Assembly (NCBI GenBank): GCA_025964465.1
Contig: JAOPYS010000363.1
Location: 1-7,406, forward strand
DNA: 7,406 nt
Direction of reading: 5' to 3'
Origin: Thermoleophilia bacterium
Lineage (GTDB): Bacteria; Actinomycetota; Thermoleophilia; Gaiellales; SKUG01
Positions 5,549 to 7,406 of the stretch are shown in pieces. A program made the translations under genes and the position numbers. Each line of letters begins with the position of its first letter. Position 1 is the first letter of the stretch. The notes below the pieces were generated by a model. That model did not search any database and had not been told where the DNA came from. It saw nothing but the letters and a program-made list of their open reading frames with translations.

Positions 5549-5573
5549 GTTTCAGCGAAGAAGGCCCGGGTAG
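5549..5573 (+). promoter_or_regulatory. Candidate SigB/SigF-type promoter of the psp operon
   Basis: GTTT (5549-5552), a 15-base spacer, and GGGTAG (5568-5573) match the general-stress consensus GTTT-N14-17-GGGTAT of SigB (Bacillus) and SigF (Mycobacterium) at nine of ten positions. The -10 end is 42 bases before the pspA ATG, which suits a start near 5580 and a short leader carrying AAGGAG (5606-5611). No primary-sigma promoter is evident in 5501-5615. The motif is seen; use by a SigB/SigF-type factor is inferred. Confidence 0.4.
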
Positions 5574-5615
5574 CGCCAGCAGCACCACCCGACGAGGACA
5601 CGACGAAGGAGCCCC

Positions 5616-6368
5616 ATGGGCCTGTCACAACGACTCTCCACCCTGCTGCGGTCGAAGGCGAACCGCGCGATGGACAAGGCGGAAGATCCGCGCGAGACGC
5701 TCGACTACGCGTACACGCGGCAGCAGGAGCTGCTCCAGCAGGTCCGGCGCGGATTGACTGACGTCGCCGCGTCGCGCAAGCGCCTGGAGCTGCAGGGCGA
5801 GGCGCTCAAGCAGGCAGCCGAACGCCTCGAGAGTCAGGCCAAGCAGGCGGTCGCCGCAGGTCGTGAGGACCTCGCACGCGAGGCGCTCACCCGGCGTGCG
5901 GGGCTGCAGGGCCAGTTCGACGAGCTGCAGCGCCAGCACACGCAGCTCAGCACGGAGCAGGCGAAGCTCGAGGACGCATCCCGCCGCCTGCAGGCCAAGG
6001 TCGAGGCGTTCCGCGTGCGCAAGGAGACGATCAAGGCGACCTACACGGCCGCGGAGGCGCAGACCAAGATCTCCGAAGCCGTGTCGGGCATCTCGGAGGA
6101 GATGGGCGACGTCGGCCTGGCGATGCAGCGCGCCGAGGACCGCACCCAGCAGATGCAGGCCCGCGCCGGTGCGCTCGACGGCCTGCTCGAATCGGGGGCC
6201 CTCGAGGACCTCACGCAGTCGAGCGACCCGATCGCGGCGGAGCTCGATCGCGTCGCATCCACGCAGGGCATCGACGCCGAGCTGGCGCGCATCAAGGGTG
6301 AGATCGGCACGGGCGGCGAGACACCGCAGCTGGAAGCCGCAACGACGACATCGGGAGAGCAGTCATGA
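5616..6368 (+). CDS. pspA: PspA/IM30 (ESCRT-III-like) membrane-stress protein
   Basis: Encodes 250 residues, somewhat longer than the roughly 220 of E. coli PspA. The start is fixed by AAGGAG four bases upstream. The N-terminal amphipathic helix (1-19) runs into MDKAEDPRETL (19-29), matching the family hallmark 'DKAEDP', which contacts the membrane. Residues 26 to about 195 are one long alpha-helical coiled coil rich in Gln, Glu, Arg and Ala (for example QQELLQQVRRGLTDVAASRK). The AREALTRRAGLQGQFDELQ segment is typical of the family hairpin. A final helix (about 205-230) and a polar tail (TPQLEAATTTSGEQS) follow. PspA assembles into rods or scaffolds on the inner face of the cytoplasmic membrane and preserves its integrity and proton-motive force under stress. 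No PspF, PspB or PspC gene is in view. The stop overlaps pspAA by ATGA, so the two are translationally coupled. Confidence 0.95.
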   Translation: MGLSQRLSTLLRSKANRAMDKAEDPRETLDYAYTRQQELLQQVRRGLTDVAASRKRLELQGEALKQAAERLESQAKQAVAAGREDLAREALTRRAGLQGQFDELQRQHTQLSTEQAKLEDASRRLQAKVEAFRVRKETIKATYTAAEAQTKISEAVSGISEEMGDVGLAMQRAEDRTQQMQARAGALDGLLESGALEDLTQSSDPIAAELDRVASTQGIDAELARIKGEIGTGGETPQLEAATTTSGEQS

Positions 6369-6643
6369 TCGTGCGCATCATGGGAGAGGGCCAGTTCGAG
6401 CTGCCGGAGACGGCACTCGATTCCCTCAACGAGCACGACGGGCAGCTGACGTCCGCGATCGAGGGCGGGGACGAAGCCGCCTTCTCGAGCGCGCTCGAGG
6501 CGCTGCTCGGACAGGTCCGAACCAGTGGCAGCCCGTGCGCGGACGACTTCCTCGGCGAGTCGGACTTCGTGCTGCCCTCGTCGGACTCCACGATCGAGAC
6601 CGTCGCCGGGCTGCTGGCCGAGGACGGGCTCGTCCCCGGGTGA
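6365..6643 (+). CDS. pspAA: PspA-associated protein PspAA
   Basis: Encodes 92 residues. The opening MIVRIMGEGQFELPE is the hallmark of the PspAA domain. It is followed by ALDSLNEHDGQLTSAIEGGD, a helix AAFSSALEALLGQVR, a Gly-Ser-Pro turn, LGESDFVLPSSDSTIETVAG and the ending LLAEDGLVPG, all in family order and at the usual length. PspAA is a small cytosolic protein almost always encoded beside PspA in actinobacteria and some other groups, and is thought to act with it. The mechanism is not established. The gene overlaps pspA by four bases (ATGA, 6365-6368) and its own stop shares one base with the next start (TGATG, 6641-6645). A GGGAG seven bases upstream (6353-6357) supports the start. This tight packing implies fixed stoichiometry of the three products. 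Confidence 0.93.
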   Translation: MIVRIMGEGQFELPETALDSLNEHDGQLTSAIEGGDEAAFSSALEALLGQVRTSGSPCADDFLGESDFVLPSSDSTIETVAGLLAEDGLVPG

Positions 6644-7406
6644 TGGAGGCGCGGACCCGCGGTCGCGTGGTCGCCGTCGCGGTGCTCGCGGCGACGACCC
6701 TGTTGGCGTCGCCCTCGGGGGCGGCCGCTGCCGACGGCTACGTCGAGGACGTGGTGCGGGCGTGGGCGGACGACCCGGTCTACGTCGACAGCTCCGAGCG
6801 CGACGTGTTGTCGCGCAAGGACGAGCAGGCACTGGAGGAGCGCATCGGCCGCGGCAACGAGTCCGTCTACGTCGCGGTGCTCCCGAAGGATGCACGCGGC
6901 GAGGGCGGCGGAACGACGGTGGGGCTCCTGCGCGAGCTGGCACAGCAGCAGGGGGCGCGAGCGACCTACGCTGGCGTCGTCGGTGGGCAGTTCCGCGCAG
7001 GCAGCACCGATGGCGTGGCGGCGACGCGGCTCTCGTCCGATGCGTTCGACGCGCACGGCGACGAGGGTGTGGCCGCCGTGCTCGGCGACTTCGTCGACCG
7101 CGTCGAGGCGGGCGACCGGGGCAGCTCCCGCAGCCGCGGCGGTTCCGGCGGGCCCGGCCTCGGTGTCCTGCTCTTCCCGCTCATCCTGATCGGCGGCGTC
7201 GTGCTGCTCTTCCGGCGCATGCTCCGTCGTGGCCGCGCCGGCAGCAGCCGCGGGCAGGAAACGCCCCCGAGCCTCGACGACTTCTCGGGCGAGGAGCTCG
7301 CCGAGGTCAAGCGCGCCGCCAGGGGTGACATGGTCGCGCTCGGCGAGGACCTGCGCACCATGGACATCGAGGTGCAGCTCCCGAGCGCCTCGGCAGCGGC
7401 CAAGGA
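6643..7406 (+). CDS. psp-operon membrane protein with extracytoplasmic TPM/DUF6676-like domain (3' truncated)
   Basis: An open frame runs from ATG 6643 past the right edge, showing 254 residues. A signal peptide (1 to about 29: basic RTRGR, hydrophobic VVAVAVLAATTLLA, ending SGAAAA) is followed by an extracytoplasmic domain (about 31-155). The domain opens with DDPVYVDSSERDVLSRKDEQ and contains ESVYVAVLPKDARG, then a helix LLRELAQQQG and a strand pair TYAGVVGGQFRAG. This order resembles the TPM/DUF6676-like fold of actinobacterial membrane proteins; catalytic residues cannot be assigned by eye. A Ser/Arg/Gly linker leads to a membrane helix (172-190, GLGVLLFPLILIGGVVLLF) with an RRMLRRGR stop-transfer. 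A cytosolic part follows that turns acidic and helical (LDDFSGEELAEVKRAARGDM) before the edge. The one-base stop/start overlap with pspAA indicates coupling. It is a candidate membrane anchor or sensor for PspA/PspAA, in place of PspB/PspC. Confidence 0.8.
   Translation, partial: MEARTRGRVVAVAVLAATTLLASPSGAAAADGYVEDVVRAWADDPVYVDSSERDVLSRKDEQALEERIGRGNESVYVAVLPKDARGEGGGTTVGLLRELAQQQGARATYAGVVGGQFRAGSTDGVAATRLSSDAFDAHGDEGVAAVLGDFVDRVEAGDRGSSRSRGGSGGPGLGVLLFPLILIGGVVLLFRRMLRRGRAGSSRGQETPPSLDDFSGEELAEVKRAARGDMVALGEDLRTMDIEVQLPSASAAAK

Noticed and set aside
6525..7328. An Arg/Gly-rich 267-codon rightward frame at the right end
   Set aside because: It is a shifted frame of pspAA and of the membrane protein starting at 6643, which has a signal peptide, TM helix and a coupled start.

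Overview
The window is very GC-rich, with strongly GC-biased third codon positions. It carries an actinobacterial gene set: an ECF sigma factor coupled to a CU044_5270-type membrane protein, a Ser/Thr kinase of the PknB type, and a PspA/PspAA pair. I read it as chromosome of a high-GC actinobacterium. A Thermoleophilia/Solirubrobacterales-like host is my best guess from the overall style, but it is not proven. I see no tRNA, rRNA, CRISPR array, insertion sequence or phage structural gene.

Layout, left to right. (i) 1-353 (+): the 3' end of a gene for a secreted, Pro-rich-linker protein with a C-terminal beta-sandwich-like domain. (ii) 3560 down to 363 (-): a probable four-gene operon, ECF sigma factor, then a one-TM CU044_5270-like protein (candidate anti-sigma factor, ATGA overlap), then an unrecognised 260-aa protein, then a short VIT1/CCC1-like membrane protein. 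It converges on gene (i), and both stop codons lie in one perfect hairpin. (iii) 3718-4290 (+): divergent from the sigma factor, a 190-aa protein ending in the SSB-type acidic tip DDDDIPF but not looking like canonical Ssb. It may be a DUF669-like single-stranded-DNA-binding protein. (iv) 5500 down to 4295 (-): a PASTA-less transmembrane Ser/Thr kinase, ending 4 bases from the gene in (iii). (v) 5616 to the right edge (+): a tightly overlapping operon of pspA, pspAA and a membrane-anchored protein with an extracytoplasmic TPM/DUF6676-like domain. The last gene runs off the window.

The theme is envelope-stress sensing and response. An ECF sigma/membrane-regulator pair, a membrane kinase and a Psp operon with its own candidate membrane partner sit within 5 kb. 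A candidate SigB/SigF-type promoter (GTTT-N15-GGGTAG) precedes pspA. The points most worth following are the SSB-tailed protein, the third psp-operon gene, and the unknown protein between the sigma module and the VIT-like gene.
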